A DNA stretch of 64,000 bases from the NCBI GenBank assembly GCA_000442125.1, contig KE546985.1, forward strand, positions 372,001-436,000. Direction: 5' to 3'. Position numbers and translations under genes: made by a program. The notes beneath the pieces were generated by a model. The model was given only the letters and a program-made list of their open reading frames with translations, searched no databases and had not been told where the DNA came from. Of the stretch, positions 52,201 through 64,000 are shown piece by piece. The stretch's first letter is position 1, and each line of letters opens with the position of its first letter. The DNA comes from Opeltia flavorubescens. Lineage: Eukaryota; Ascomycota; Lecanoromycetes; Teloschistales; Teloschistaceae.

Positions 52201-54278
52201 AATAATATTCTATAAAATTTATAGTAGTTTTATTAATTTTAAACTATTATATATAATTAATTAAAAATATAAAGAAAATATTTATTTAAAAAAATTTTAA
52301 AAAAATTTTTAATTTTAAATAATAATAAATAAAAATTTATATTTATAATACTATCGATATAAAAATAATAAATATATAAAATAAATTTATAATAAAAAAA
52401 CGATTATAATATTAAATTAATAGATTAATTTTTATTATTTATATAAATTATTTAAATATAATTATTATACTAATATTAAATTAAATAAAAGTATTTATAA
52501 TTAAATATATTTATAAATATATATATAAAAATAGAAATTAAATAACTCGAATTATATAAATCGAAATAAATTAAAATAAAATTATATAATATTTAAATAA
52601 TTATTATATTTACTCGATATAAACTATATATTAAATTAAAAATTTTTATATTTATCAAAAATAACTAATAAATAAATATTTAGAAATTTACTTTAAAAAT
52701 TAATAATTGATATTTTTTAAAAATAATACGAACGATATTAATTTAAAAAAAATATTAAAAAATTTTATATTTAAATTAACTATATTTTTTCAATATAATA
52801 TCGAATATAAAAATTAAAAATAATATTTTTATAAAAGTTTTTTATAATACTTTATTTAGATTTAAAAGGAATTTTAATATTAAAAAATTTATAAATAAAA
52901 AATAGATATTAAAAAAATAAAATTTTTATAACTAAAATATAATATATATTATTATTTTATAAAAATACTATAAATAGTTTTTAAATTAATTCTATTTTAA
53001 AAAATTTATATTATTTATAAATATAAATATTTAATATTTAAAATTATATATTAAATATTCAAATTATTAAATAATAAATAGAAATAAATAATATATTTTA
53101 TAAAAAATATTCTATAGCGATTAAATCGAATAGTTTATATTATATTTATAGAATACTTTTAATAAAATATAATAAATATTTTATATATATTCTAGAGTTG
53201 ATTTTATATAAATTTATATAATAGTTTTTTATTTTAAATTTATTAAAAATTATAGAATATATTTATAAATAAAAAAATATTTAAATTAAATTCTAATTTT
53301 TATTTAATTATAACTGAATGACAATTATATAATTTAATATTATTTAATTATAAATTTTCTAAACTAGTATTGAAATAGAAATAGCAATTTATAAATATTT
53401 AAATTATAATAAATCTAGATTATAATATAATTAGTGAAAATATAATTTTAATTATTTAATTAATATAAATAAATTATAAATAATAGATAATTTATAATAA
53501 TATTATTATTACTACTAAAAATAATATTTAACCGGTTTTTTTTAAATGGTTCGAGAAAAAAAAAACCTTTTTATATTAAATATTTTTATATAAATATTTA
53601 ATTTTAAAAAAAATCGTTTTATATATAATATTTTCTAATATTATATTTTTTCTATTATTTAATAAACGAATAGTTTATTTATATTTTAAAATTTTTATAT
53701 TTTATTATAAAACTAGTTTCTATAATATTTTCTATTAAAATAAACTAGTAAAATAATTTTATTATATATAATTTATAATTTAAAAAAAAACTAGTATATA
53801 ATATTAATTAATAATAAAAACAATAAATCGAACCTTTTAAAATATTTATAAAAATAAAATAGTATTTAAAAAAAAAATTATTTTTTTAAATAATATTTAA
53901 ATATAATATCTATTTTTTATTTAAAATAATTTTATATAAAATATTATTAATTTATATATATATAAATCTATACTTTAATTTTAAATAAAAATTTTTTATT
54001 TTATTAAAAATATATATATCGATATTAAATTAACGAATACGGAATAGATTAAATAATTTATAAAAATAGTATATATTTAATTATTTAATAATATAATAAA
54101 ATTATTCAATTAAATATATAATTAAATTATTCAATTATTAATTTTATTTAATTATATTAATTTCAAAAATTATTTATTAATTAATTTATATTTAATTATT
54201 TTTTTAATTTTATAAAAACTACTAATTTTATATAATAATAAAAGAGCCCGAAATTTTTTCAAAAAAATTTATTAAAAA

Positions 54279-54364
54279 TTTATATTTATTTTAATAATAA
54301 TTCTATTTAAAATTTAAAAAATTTATATTTATTTTAATAATAATTCTATTTAAAATTTAAAAAA
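54279..54364. repeat. 43-bp tandem duplication
   Basis: A 43-base unit beginning TTTATATTTATTTTAATAAT is present twice in direct contact (54279-54321 and 54322-54364) with essentially no differences. The identity within strongly mutated surroundings suggests the duplication happened after RIP, probably by replication slippage. Confidence 0.8.
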
Positions 54365-54578
54365 TTAAAAATTTTAAAAATTCTAAAATTCGAAATAATT
54401 AATTTATTTAGTTTTTTAATTAAATTATAATTTTTTTTTAATTTAGCAGTTCCTGCTAAATAATAGAAAAAAAAAATTAATAAATAAAAAATTAAATAAA
54501 TTAATTATTTCTTTTTAAATAATTTTTTAAAATTTTTTAATTTTTTAAAAAAAAAATTTTTTTTTCAACTTTATTAGG

Positions 54579-54668
54579 CTTTTTAGCTCTATTAGATTTT
54601 TCAGCCCTATAAAGCTTTTTAGCCCTACCAGCTATTTCAGATCTACCAGCTATTTCAGCCCTATAAAC
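54579..54668. repeat. Five imperfect ~17-18-bp repeats (TTTTAGCCCTA type)
   Basis: Five successive units share the core TTTT(C)AGCYCTA with endings such as TTAGA, AAAGC and CCAGC; the third and fourth share CTACCAGCTATTTCAG. They keep unusual C/G content for this block. A similar phrase, ATTTAGCCCTATTTGCCCTA, occurs inside the LTR at about 56010, so this may be a piece of a related repeat. Confidence 0.55.
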
Positions 54669-55852
54669 TTTTTTAGCGAGCGTATAATAAAAATCGCTAG
54701 CGCAAATCTTTTATAGCTAATAACGCCACTAATTTTTATCTAAATTTCGAAATTTTTACGCCGTTAGAATACGCTCGTTTAGCGCTTTAAAAAAAGCTAT
54801 TTTATATATTACTATACACGAAATTAACTAAATTATTATAACTATAAAATCTAGCTAGAATTTAATTTTCCTTATTTACCGAAAATACTTTATTACTAAT
54901 AAATAAGCTAATAGAAATTAATTTTTAATATAAACTAGACCTTTTATTTTTAAATTCTATTATAGAAAAAATAAATAATATTTTAAAAATTAATACTTAA
55001 ATTTTGAAATATATATTAAAAAATTAAAATAATTTTTTAATTAATAATAAAATCGAAATTAAAAGCGAAAATATAATAATTATATTATTATAGGAAATTT
55101 TTATAAATTTAAATTTTTTATTTTTATTATTTATAATATTAAAATTAAAAATTAAATAAATTAATAATATTTATATATTATTTATACTCGAATTAAAATA
55201 AAAATAATAATATTTATTCAATAATTATAAAATTATTTCGATTTATTTTTTAAATAAATATTATTATAAATTTTTTTAAAAAATAAATATACGGATTTTT
55301 TCGAGTTTATTTATTAAATAATAAAAATAAATTTCTTTAAATAATAATTTTAAAAATAATATTTAATTTATATAATTTTTATAATAATATATAATAAAAA
55401 TTTAAATAAATTTTTTATAAATATATATATTAATTTTTATTATTTATATTTTAATTATAAACTATTATATATTAGAATTTTAAAATAAATAAATATAAAT
55501 ACTATTTCAATTTTATAATATTTAAAATAGAATAATAAAATAATTAATATATATTATTTAAAAGTTTTATTAATTTTATAATAATTTCAATAATTTATTA
55601 TATTTAAAATATTTTTAATATATATATTAAATTATTTTATATTTTTAATAAATTATATAAAATTAAAAATAGTATTAAATTAATTAAATATATTAAAATA
55701 AATATTTTTATAAAAATTACTTTAAAATTAAAATTATTATTTTAATATATTAGTTTTTAGATATTAAAAGTTTTTTATTTTAATATTTTTTTTAAATAAT
55801 ATATTTTATAAAATAAAATAGATTTTTTTTTATTAATTTTAATATTTTTATA

Positions 55853-56062
55853 ACTATTATATAATAGGTATAGAATAATAGTATTATATTAAAAATAAAA
55901 AACTATTTATCTATAGAATCTATAACTAAATAAATATAGGCGCTAAAAGGCGCTAAACCTAATTAGGTAAATATACTTAAAAGGCTTCTTTCGAGCTATA
56001 ATAACTATTTAGCCCTATTTGCCCTATTAGTTTTCTATTTATATAATATAGCTGTAATAGAT
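55853..56062 (-). repeat. LTR copy A of gypsy element 2 (3' LTR)
   Basis: Shares with 62818-63030 the stretches ATAGTATTATATTAAAA, TTAGGTAAATATACTTAAAA, and TTCGAGCTATAATA. Differences are mostly transitions. The ends are approximate. The element reads on the minus strand, so this is the 3' LTR. Confidence 0.8.
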
Positions 56063-59000
56063 ACCGGTAACGAATAAAACTATTAGCTTCTAATAATAGA
56101 CTCTTTTTTACCGATAAACGGCTTTTTAGTTTATTCCTGCTATTTAATATTAGTATTAGTATTATTAACGGTTTTATTATAATTTAAAGCCGATTCTAGA
56201 CTAAAATAATATTTATACTCTTTTATTAGTGCTTGAATATTATTTAGACGGTATTTAGATATTTATTAATTATTTTTAGGCCTATAACTAACCTAATAAA
56301 TAAGGTATTAAATAGAAAAACCTCTATTTTTATAAATACGGCGTTTATAAAGAATTTATTTAATTTTAAACTTTTTATTACTATTAATAACAATTAGGGG
56401 TATAGATATATAATAGCGCTAGTAGAAACTATCGCTAAAGTTAATAATAGATTCTAGATATACTATCGATATTATATTATAAATTTTTATAGTAAATAAT
56501 AGTTTTAAATAATAGGCTAATAATTTAATATATTTAATAATTTTAAAAAGGCCTATTAATTATTATTTAATTTTTTTAGAAATTAATTTTAATATATTAT
56601 AGTTTTAATATAAATATATTTTTATAAAATCGCTAATTTTAAAATAAACTAGTTAATAATATATATTATAATATTTTTTTATTTTTATTATAATAAAAGT
56701 AATAGTATTTTTAGTATTAATATATATAGGCCGGTATTTTTTTATAGCTATTAGTATTATAGTATTTCGTATTATAAATATATTTATAAACTCGCTAACT
56801 TTTAAAATAATTAGATTATAATAATAAACTATCCGGATTATAATTAAAAAAATAGCTAGTTTTTTAATAAAAGCGTCGGCGGAAGTTTTAAAGTCCAGTA
56901 TATTTTTTAATTAAATAGTTTACTTAGAATTTAATAGATATAAAAAATCTAATATTTTATAAATTTTAAATTCGAATAATATTTAATTAAATATTTTAAA
57001 TATAAAATTATCGTTTATAAAATTATTAAAAACCGTTAATATTTATAAAAAAATAGTAGGTTATAATTTAAAATTATCTAATATAATAATATAATAATAT
57101 ATAGTAATTTTAATAATTTAATTAGACTATTCTAATATATTATTAATTTACGGGTATTAGATAGTAGAATACTATAAATCTACCTTTAATATTTTAAATA
57201 TCTAGCGCTATAGTTAACCTATAAACTTTCTATTACAATTTAAAATTATTATTTTTAATACGCCCTTATTTAATTTTATTAATTTATTTAAAAACTATTT
57301 AATTTATTATTTACCGCTTTAAATAGTTTTTTTAAATATATATATAACTATTTTAATAAATTTATCTATTATTAATATATAATAATTATATTTTTTATAC
57401 GATTTTAATAGAGTAAAAATAAAATTAATAATAAATATATAAAATAATCTTATTAGATTAAATACTAATTATAGAATTCTATATAAATAATAGTAAAATA
57501 TTTAGTTAATTTAATATTATAGATAATAGCGAATAAATTTATATAGTTTCGTTAATATATTATATATATAAAAATCTTTTATTAAACGTTTATATATATA
57601 TATATAACCGGGATAGCTTATTTTATTATATACTAACTGGAATACTTTTTTTTTATATCCGTAGATATTATTAAATATAGATTTTATTTATTATTATTAA
57701 AATAAAGTAGCGCGTTAATAATATAGTATAATAGTTTAATAATATTATTATTTAACTTTATATTAGCTTTAAAGGATTTTTTAATTTTAGTTTAACGGCT
57801 TTTTTTTATATACCTATCGATTAATTATTAACGGAATTCGGCTAATATTTTTAATAAGTTTATTAAAAAATAATATATTATAAAAGCCTTTATATTTAAC
57901 GATTCGTTTGTTTTTAAACGGTATTTATAGCTAACGAATTTTAATAATATATCTAAAACCGTATTTATAATTCTATATTTATAATCGATATTAAATTTAA
58001 AATATTAAAAATATTTAAAAACTTATATTAAGCGGAAATTAAATTTTTCTATAAATATTATATTTAAACTAGTTTAATATAAAATACTAATTATAATAGA
58101 ATAATCCGTATAAATAATAATAATATATTTAGCTACTTCAATTATATAATAGATTTCTTTAATTATTTAAACGATATTTATAACTTTTAATTTCGTAGAT
58201 TAATAATATATTTTAGCGTTTAATAATAAACGGCTAAAAAATAAAATTAAATATTTAAATTTTTATTTAAGTTTTTCGTCTATTTTATAGATAGTTTTAT
58301 TTATATTATAATAAATATAGACTATAAAACTAAACTTTTTACTAGTATTTAAATTTATATATAGTACCAAACTTTTATTAAAATAAACCGGAATCGATAA
58401 TAATAAAAAAAGCTTTTATAAATAATAAAACGCGTTAAATTTTTTAGATATAAATACTATTAATAAATTCTAGATAGTAGCTTTTTTATAAATGTTACTT
58501 CTAACGGTAATTTCGCGGTTTATATAAATTTTATATTTTTAAAATAGTTTTATAATAGCTATATAATTATTAATATACTACTAAAAATAATTTATTAAAT
58601 TTAGATATTTTTCTAGTTATTAGAGCGTATATAGAAATAAAAGCTTCGAAATTACTTTTAATTTATTTTTTATTATAGTAAACCCGAAGGTATTAACCTT
58701 TTAATTTAATAAATATATAAATATATAATTAATAAACGATTTTATAAATAATAAATATAGATTTATAATATTAAATATATTAAAAATTTAATTAAAATAC
58801 TTTATATATTTTTTTATTAAAAAGGGAAAAATTATAATATTATTAATATAAATTATATAAAAAAAACGAAATAAATATAAAATTCTATTTATTATTTATT
58901 ATATATAAGCTGGTAAATTATAGTAGCCTATTACTAGTATTTTAAATATTTTTTACCTTTAATATAAGATTATTATTAAACGGTAGCAGTATTATTAATT

Positions 59001-62000
59001 AATTTATTATTAATAAAAAGCTTATAAAATTAATTATAAAAAAAACTTTAATATTATAAATTTATATTAGAATTTTCGTTTATAATAGAACTAAATAGAT
59101 ATTTAGTATTATAATTTTATTAAATACCCGAATATCGATAATAATATAGCTTTTAAAGCTTTAATTAATCTTTTTTTAAATTATAAAGTAAAAAAATAAA
59201 AATAGAGTAATTATAGTAGTTTATTTTATTTAATTTTATTTATAAAATTTATTCAAAGCTTTATCAATAATTTCTTTATTATAAATATTAACGGAGTATA
59301 TATAGGTTTATTTAGGTTTTTAAATTTACTTCTAATTTTTTATTAGTAGAATATCTATATATTTTAACTCCGGTATATTAATTATATTATCGGTATTTTA
59401 TTATAGGTGCGGATAACGTTTAATTAAAGTAGTTAAAGTAATTTATTTCGTTTATATTCTAAAAATTATTACTTTTATAAAATATACTACTTCTATTTAA
59501 TAATTAGGATTAATAAATAGTATAACGGCGGTATTTAAAGCTTTAGTAGCTATTATAGCGGCTGTTATATAGCGCTTAAAATTTTTTAAAAACTATTCGA
59601 GCTTTTATTTTAATATTTTAATAACTAGTTTATAATTTTCTAAACTAATTTAATAATATTTATTAGCTTTATATTTATAAACGGTATCTAGCTAAATTTT
59701 TATAGCTAATTAAATAAAAAATAATAAATTATTTTAAATATAAACTTATTTAAATATATAATTTATAATATATATATAACTAGCGAGGGTATTTAAAGTT
59801 TTTAATTTATAAATAAAATTACGATTTTATAAAAAATTTAGAAATTTTTAGTATAAATTAGCGATTATAATAGTTTTACTAGCGTAGAATAATATTATAA
59901 TATATTAAATACTATAGATAATAATATTTATTCTAGTATTTTTAATACTAATAGCGATTAGTATTATTATATTATTATAAAAGCTAATAATTATTATATT
60001 TATAAATAAATATATATTAATATTTTTAAATTTTATAATATCGATACCGATAAATATATTAGCGCTTAAATCGTTTATTAGATAGAGCTCGCGTATAATA
60101 ATAGTAAATTCTATAGCTTTTTTATTAAATATAAAAATTTTAATAATTATAAATTTAATAATATTATATTACTTTTTATTAATATCTTTAATAGTTATAA
60201 AAGCTAGTATCTTTTAAATTATAGTATATAGTAGTTATTTTAATAGAAATTTTCGATTAATTAAGTTTATTATATAGTTTATATTTTAATAAAAGCTATA
60301 ATTTTTAATATTTAATTATAAACGAATATTTATAATTATATAACGGTATTTTTAAAAGGTAAAGCCTGCTATTAATATATTTTTCGCGGTTAAATAAATT
60401 AACTAGGGTATTTATAGTAGTAGCTATTTAATAATTTTTAATTAAATAACCTCTAGTATATTATTAAATAGTTTAATTAATTTTAAATAAATTTATACTA
60501 GTATTAATAGAATATTTAATTTAATAGTTAATTTAATTATAGTAGCTATAATTAGAAATAGTTTTTTATTATAGCCGAAGCGTAGGTATTAATATAAAAC
60601 GTTATTTAATTTAAAAATTTCGTTGTATTTATTATATTAATATATTTTAACTAATTTAGATTCCGCGCGTTTTATTATAATAAAATAGGATTCTATTATA
60701 TTAATAAATTAATTAGAATTTTTAACGGTAATATATAATATTTTATTTAGTTTTTTATCTATTATATATTTAGCTTTAATAAAGTCTATTAATTAATAGA
60801 AGCTATTTTTATAATTTTAGTACTACTCTATTTTATTATTTAAAACCTGCTCGCCGGAAGCTTTTTATTAGAAATAAGTTTACTAGTTATTCGGCTAGCG
60901 GCTTTTATATAGATTTTAGCTATTATTATCTTATTAATAATTATAGCTTTATTAGTTTCTAGTTTAATTTTATTATAATAGAGTAATTATTTTAAATAAA
61001 AACTATTAATAATTATTTTAAATAGTACGTTAATTATTTTATATACTAAATTTATTCTTAATTAATAGAGTTTACAGAACTATAGAAAGATTCCGATATT
61101 AATATATAGTAGAAAATATATTCGATTAGTTTTTTTATATATAGCTCGAGTATATAAATAAATATTTAGGCGTATAAAAGAGGTTATTTTATAGCGGTTA
61201 GTATATTATTATTTTTTTATATTATTTATTTTTATTATTTTATAAAGGATTTAATTTTAATATTTCGCGGTTTTTATTATTATTATAGATATTAAATTAA
61301 TTTTTTTTCCTTTTAAAAAAATTTATAGAAAATATTAATAGTAATTATTATAATTTTATCCGGAATTAATATTTATAGCCGGGCGTTAAAATATTTAATA
61401 CTAATTATTATTTAAATATTTTTAATAAATATTATTTTTATATTTTTTATTTTAATAATAATATTATTAAAATATTCTAAAAGATTTTTTTAAACCCGTA
61501 TATTATTAGTAGTATAGTATATTTATTCTAGCTACGCTAGTATAATAAATAGTAGCTCGCCGAAATAGTTTTTAAAAAATATATATTATAGTTTAATATC
61601 TTCGTTTAATTATAGCGATTTACAGATAAATTTATTAATTATAATAGTAAATTATATAACTATTTTATTTTATAAATAAAAATCTAGATTATAATATATT
61701 AGCGATATATTTATTATTTTATATTTAATTTTTATATACTATATAAAAGCGTATATATTATAATAAATATTATATAATTTTATAAACTTTACAAGCTATT
61801 TATTTCTATTTAATTAGAATAGATTAATATTATAAGCCCTTTATTATAACTTAATAATAGTTAGTATAGCTATTAGATTTATTAATATAGTAATTAGTTA
61901 ATTTTAAAAGTTTTATATAAAAATTCTAGTAATTAAACTAAACGGGCGTTTATAAGTAGTAATTTATTTAAAAAAGTTTATTATTATAATAACGGATTAC

Positions 62001-62817
62001 TATTATTTATAGATTTACTTTATTATTATTATAGTAGAATTCCTGTTATATTTAGTAAAAATATAGCGCTATTTTCCGATTTTATTAAATAGAATAGGCT
62101 AGATTTAATATTAAAAGAAATATAATTTTATTATTTAAATATATTAATAAATTTAGTAATATTTATAAATTTATTAAATNGTTATAAATTTTTTAATAAA
62201 TTTAAAAAATAAAGGTAAAAGTTTAAACTATTCTAGATAAAATTTATAGCTAGCTTTTATATATAAATTTAAAAGCTTTTATTTTTAAAAATTATAGTAG
62301 CGTTATTACGGAAATCGTTTATTATTTTAATAAAAATCTATAAATACTCGCTTTAATCCGTAGAATAAATAGCGATAGAAATTATATTAATTTAAATTAC
62401 TCGGCTGCTAGAAGATTTTTATATTAAAAAACGGTATAAATCTAGATTTCTTTTATAAATATAATTAGTATAGATTCTAAGAATTATTATAAAGGCCCGA
62501 TTCTATTCTAAAAACCGTTTAATATACTTTTAGAATTTTTTAATATAGAAAATAGTTATAATAAAAGCTAATATAATAGTAAAATTAATTAAATTCTTTG
62601 AATTATTATAAAAAATATCTAGAATTTTATTAGGAAAACTAAAAACTAAAGTATATTTTAATTAATTTTATTAACCGAGTATTTAATATATAAACGGTAG
62701 TTTAATAAACAAAAAAGTATTAAATCTACTTAAAAAATCTAGTACTATATAATAGTTAATAGTATATATATACGGAAATTAATAGTATTATATTTTATAC
62801 GGGTTATTTTTAATTAC

Positions 62818-63030
62818 TACTATTTATTATATAGTAGATATAAAGTAATAGTATTATATTAAAAGTAAAGAGCTATTTATTTATAAAATCTATAATTAAA
62901 TAAATTTAAACTCTAAAAAGCGCTAAATCTAACTAGGTAAATATACTTAAAAGGCCTCCTTCGAGCTATAATAGCTATTTAGCTTTATCTACCCTATCAA
63001 CCTTTTATCTATACGGTATAGCCGCAATAA
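62818..63030 (-). repeat. LTR copy B of gypsy element 2 (5' LTR)
   Basis: Direct repeat of 55853-56062 at a distance of about 6.97 kb. It keeps slightly more C/G near its end (TATACGGTATAGCCGCAATA) than the other copy (TATAATATAGCTGTAATA), which shows the C-to-T path directly. Confidence 0.8.
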
Positions 63031-64000
63031 TAACTATTTTTTAATATTTTTATAATTTTTATTTATTATTAAATATTTTTAATATTTAAATTTTTTTTTT
63101 ATTTTTTATATATAAATAATTTTATATTTTTTTTTCTTTTAATTTTTAATATATTTTTTTTTATTTTAAAAATTTTTTAATTTTTAAATATCGATTATTT
63201 TATATATTATTTTTTTTAATAATTTTAAATTTTACTTATTAAATTATTATTATAAATCTATTTTAAATATTATATATTAAAAATTAAAATCGATTAATTT
63301 TTAATATTAATAAATATTTTATATAATATAAATTATATATATATATATATATATTTCCAATTTTTATATAAATTAAATTTATAGTTTTTAAATATATATA
63401 TATATTTTTTTTTATATAATTTTAAAATAATTATTTTTATTTATAAATAAATTTTAATATATATTATTTATTTTATTTGTTAAAATTTTTGAAATATTTA
63501 TTCTAATATATTAAATTCTAAATTTATTTATAGCTATATATATTATAAAAAACTCGAATTTATTAGAATTTATAAATAAATTTTTTATTAAAAAAATTAT
63601 AAATTTTTTGATTAAATTTAAAAAAATAATTGTATATATATAAATATTTTTTTTTTTAATTTTTCGGAAATTTTTAAATATTAATTTATTACCGCTATAT
63701 TCGATAATAAATTTTCTAGTATTTTTATAAATTTTAAATATTTTTTTTTAATCAATTCGCGATTATATATATTTTATATTTTATAAATTTATTTTATTTA
63801 TATTTATTTTTTTACTGCAATAATATTTTTAAATCGAATTTTATAATTATATTTAAAATCGATATTTTTTATTCTAAATATAAATATAATAAAACGCGTA
63901 GAAATTTTTATTATTTAATAATTTAAAATCGTTTAATATAATATTAATATTGAAATTTATATTTTAATTTATAATTTTTAATATAAATTTTATAATTTAA

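Larger units (their letters stand above)
55853..63030 (-). mobile_element. Dead Ty3/gypsy LTR retrotransposon 2 (RIP-mutated)
   Basis: A 7.2-kb unit lies between direct repeats at 55853-56062 and 62818-63030. On the minus strand a protease-to-RT linker reads ELYLINDLSANIFIGIDII near 60125-60040. The start of reverse transcriptase reads DIRVFNKIIILNIYLVLL near 59150-59095. The catalytic box reads YINNIIIF near 58850-58825, where YIDDIVIF is usual, followed by a KSF-type primer-grip region. Stops and frame changes are frequent. Gag would lie toward 62 kb and integrase toward 57 kb. It is a different lineage from the element at 27.4-33.4 kb: the RT sequence around the active site and the LTRs do not match. 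TAACTA-like bases flank both ends and may be a worn target duplication. Confidence 0.78.
47641..64000. other. AT-rich RIP-degraded block 3, no intact gene
   Basis: Same composition as the other two blocks. It holds a dead Ty3/gypsy element (about 55853-63030), TIR-type fragments (47842-49263) and small duplications (54279-54364, 54579-54668). The remaining parts (49.3-54.2 and 63.0-64.0 kb) show no recognisable structure. One ambiguous base (N) lies at 62180. Confidence 0.8.

Noticed and set aside
1-64000. CRISPR arrays, bacterial operons, telomere repeats or rRNA genes
   Set aside because: None seen: no regular spacer array, no TTAGGG tract, no rRNA-like sequence; introns and RIP show nuclear fungal DNA.

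Overview
The window looks like part of a filamentous ascomycete (Pezizomycotina) chromosome with a two-speed layout. Three very AT-rich blocks (about 1-13.5 kb, 26.1-36.6 kb and 47.6-64 kb) carry no intact gene, are nearly free of CpA/TpG and full of TpA. This is what repeat-induced point mutation (RIP) leaves behind. Two normal-composition gene islands lie between them (about 13.8-26.1 kb and 36.6-47.6 kb). Genes have short GT-AG introns (mostly 43-88 nt, one of 159) with fungal-type branch sites. The species cannot be named from the sequence.

Island 1 (13.8-26.1 kb) holds three plus-strand genes in a row, each with a long Ser/Pro-rich N-terminus and a C-terminal PD-(D/E)XK nuclease-like domain: 16742-18965 (one intron, ExK intact), 19828-21380 (about two introns, Uma2-like, Lys of ExK replaced) and 23102-24550 (single exon, DxK). 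Genes 1 and 3 also share a C-terminal N-x2-DWG motif. Between genes 2 and 3 lies a broken coiled-coil gene, and the first 3 kb of the island holds only unidentified degraded coding-like sequence.

Island 2 (36.6-47.6 kb) is a compact oxidative gene group: a short-chain dehydrogenase (36817-37875, minus), a seven-helix fungal rhodopsin-like membrane protein (38521-39805, minus), a secreted berberine-bridge-enzyme-like FAD oxidase (40631-42313, minus), a cytochrome P450 (42844-45028, minus, 11 exons) and a second, unrelated P450 (45476-47186, plus). The two P450s diverge from a 447-bp spacer. All five can be spliced into full-length open frames with family motifs intact. The set resembles the tailoring part of a secondary-metabolite cluster, but no polyketide, peptide or terpene backbone gene, cluster transcription factor or obvious exporter is in view.

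The AT-rich blocks contain recognisable dead elements. Two Ty3/gypsy retrotransposons lie on the minus strand (about 27.40-33.38 kb and 55.85-63.03 kb). Each is bounded by direct LTR-like repeats, and in both the reverse-transcriptase YIDD box now reads YINN, the G-to-A change expected from RIP. Near 47.84-49.26 kb four copies of an ATATTAGCAAAA end, in alternating orientation, suggest two small terminal-inverted-repeat elements. The first block (1-13.5 kb) was not resolved into elements.
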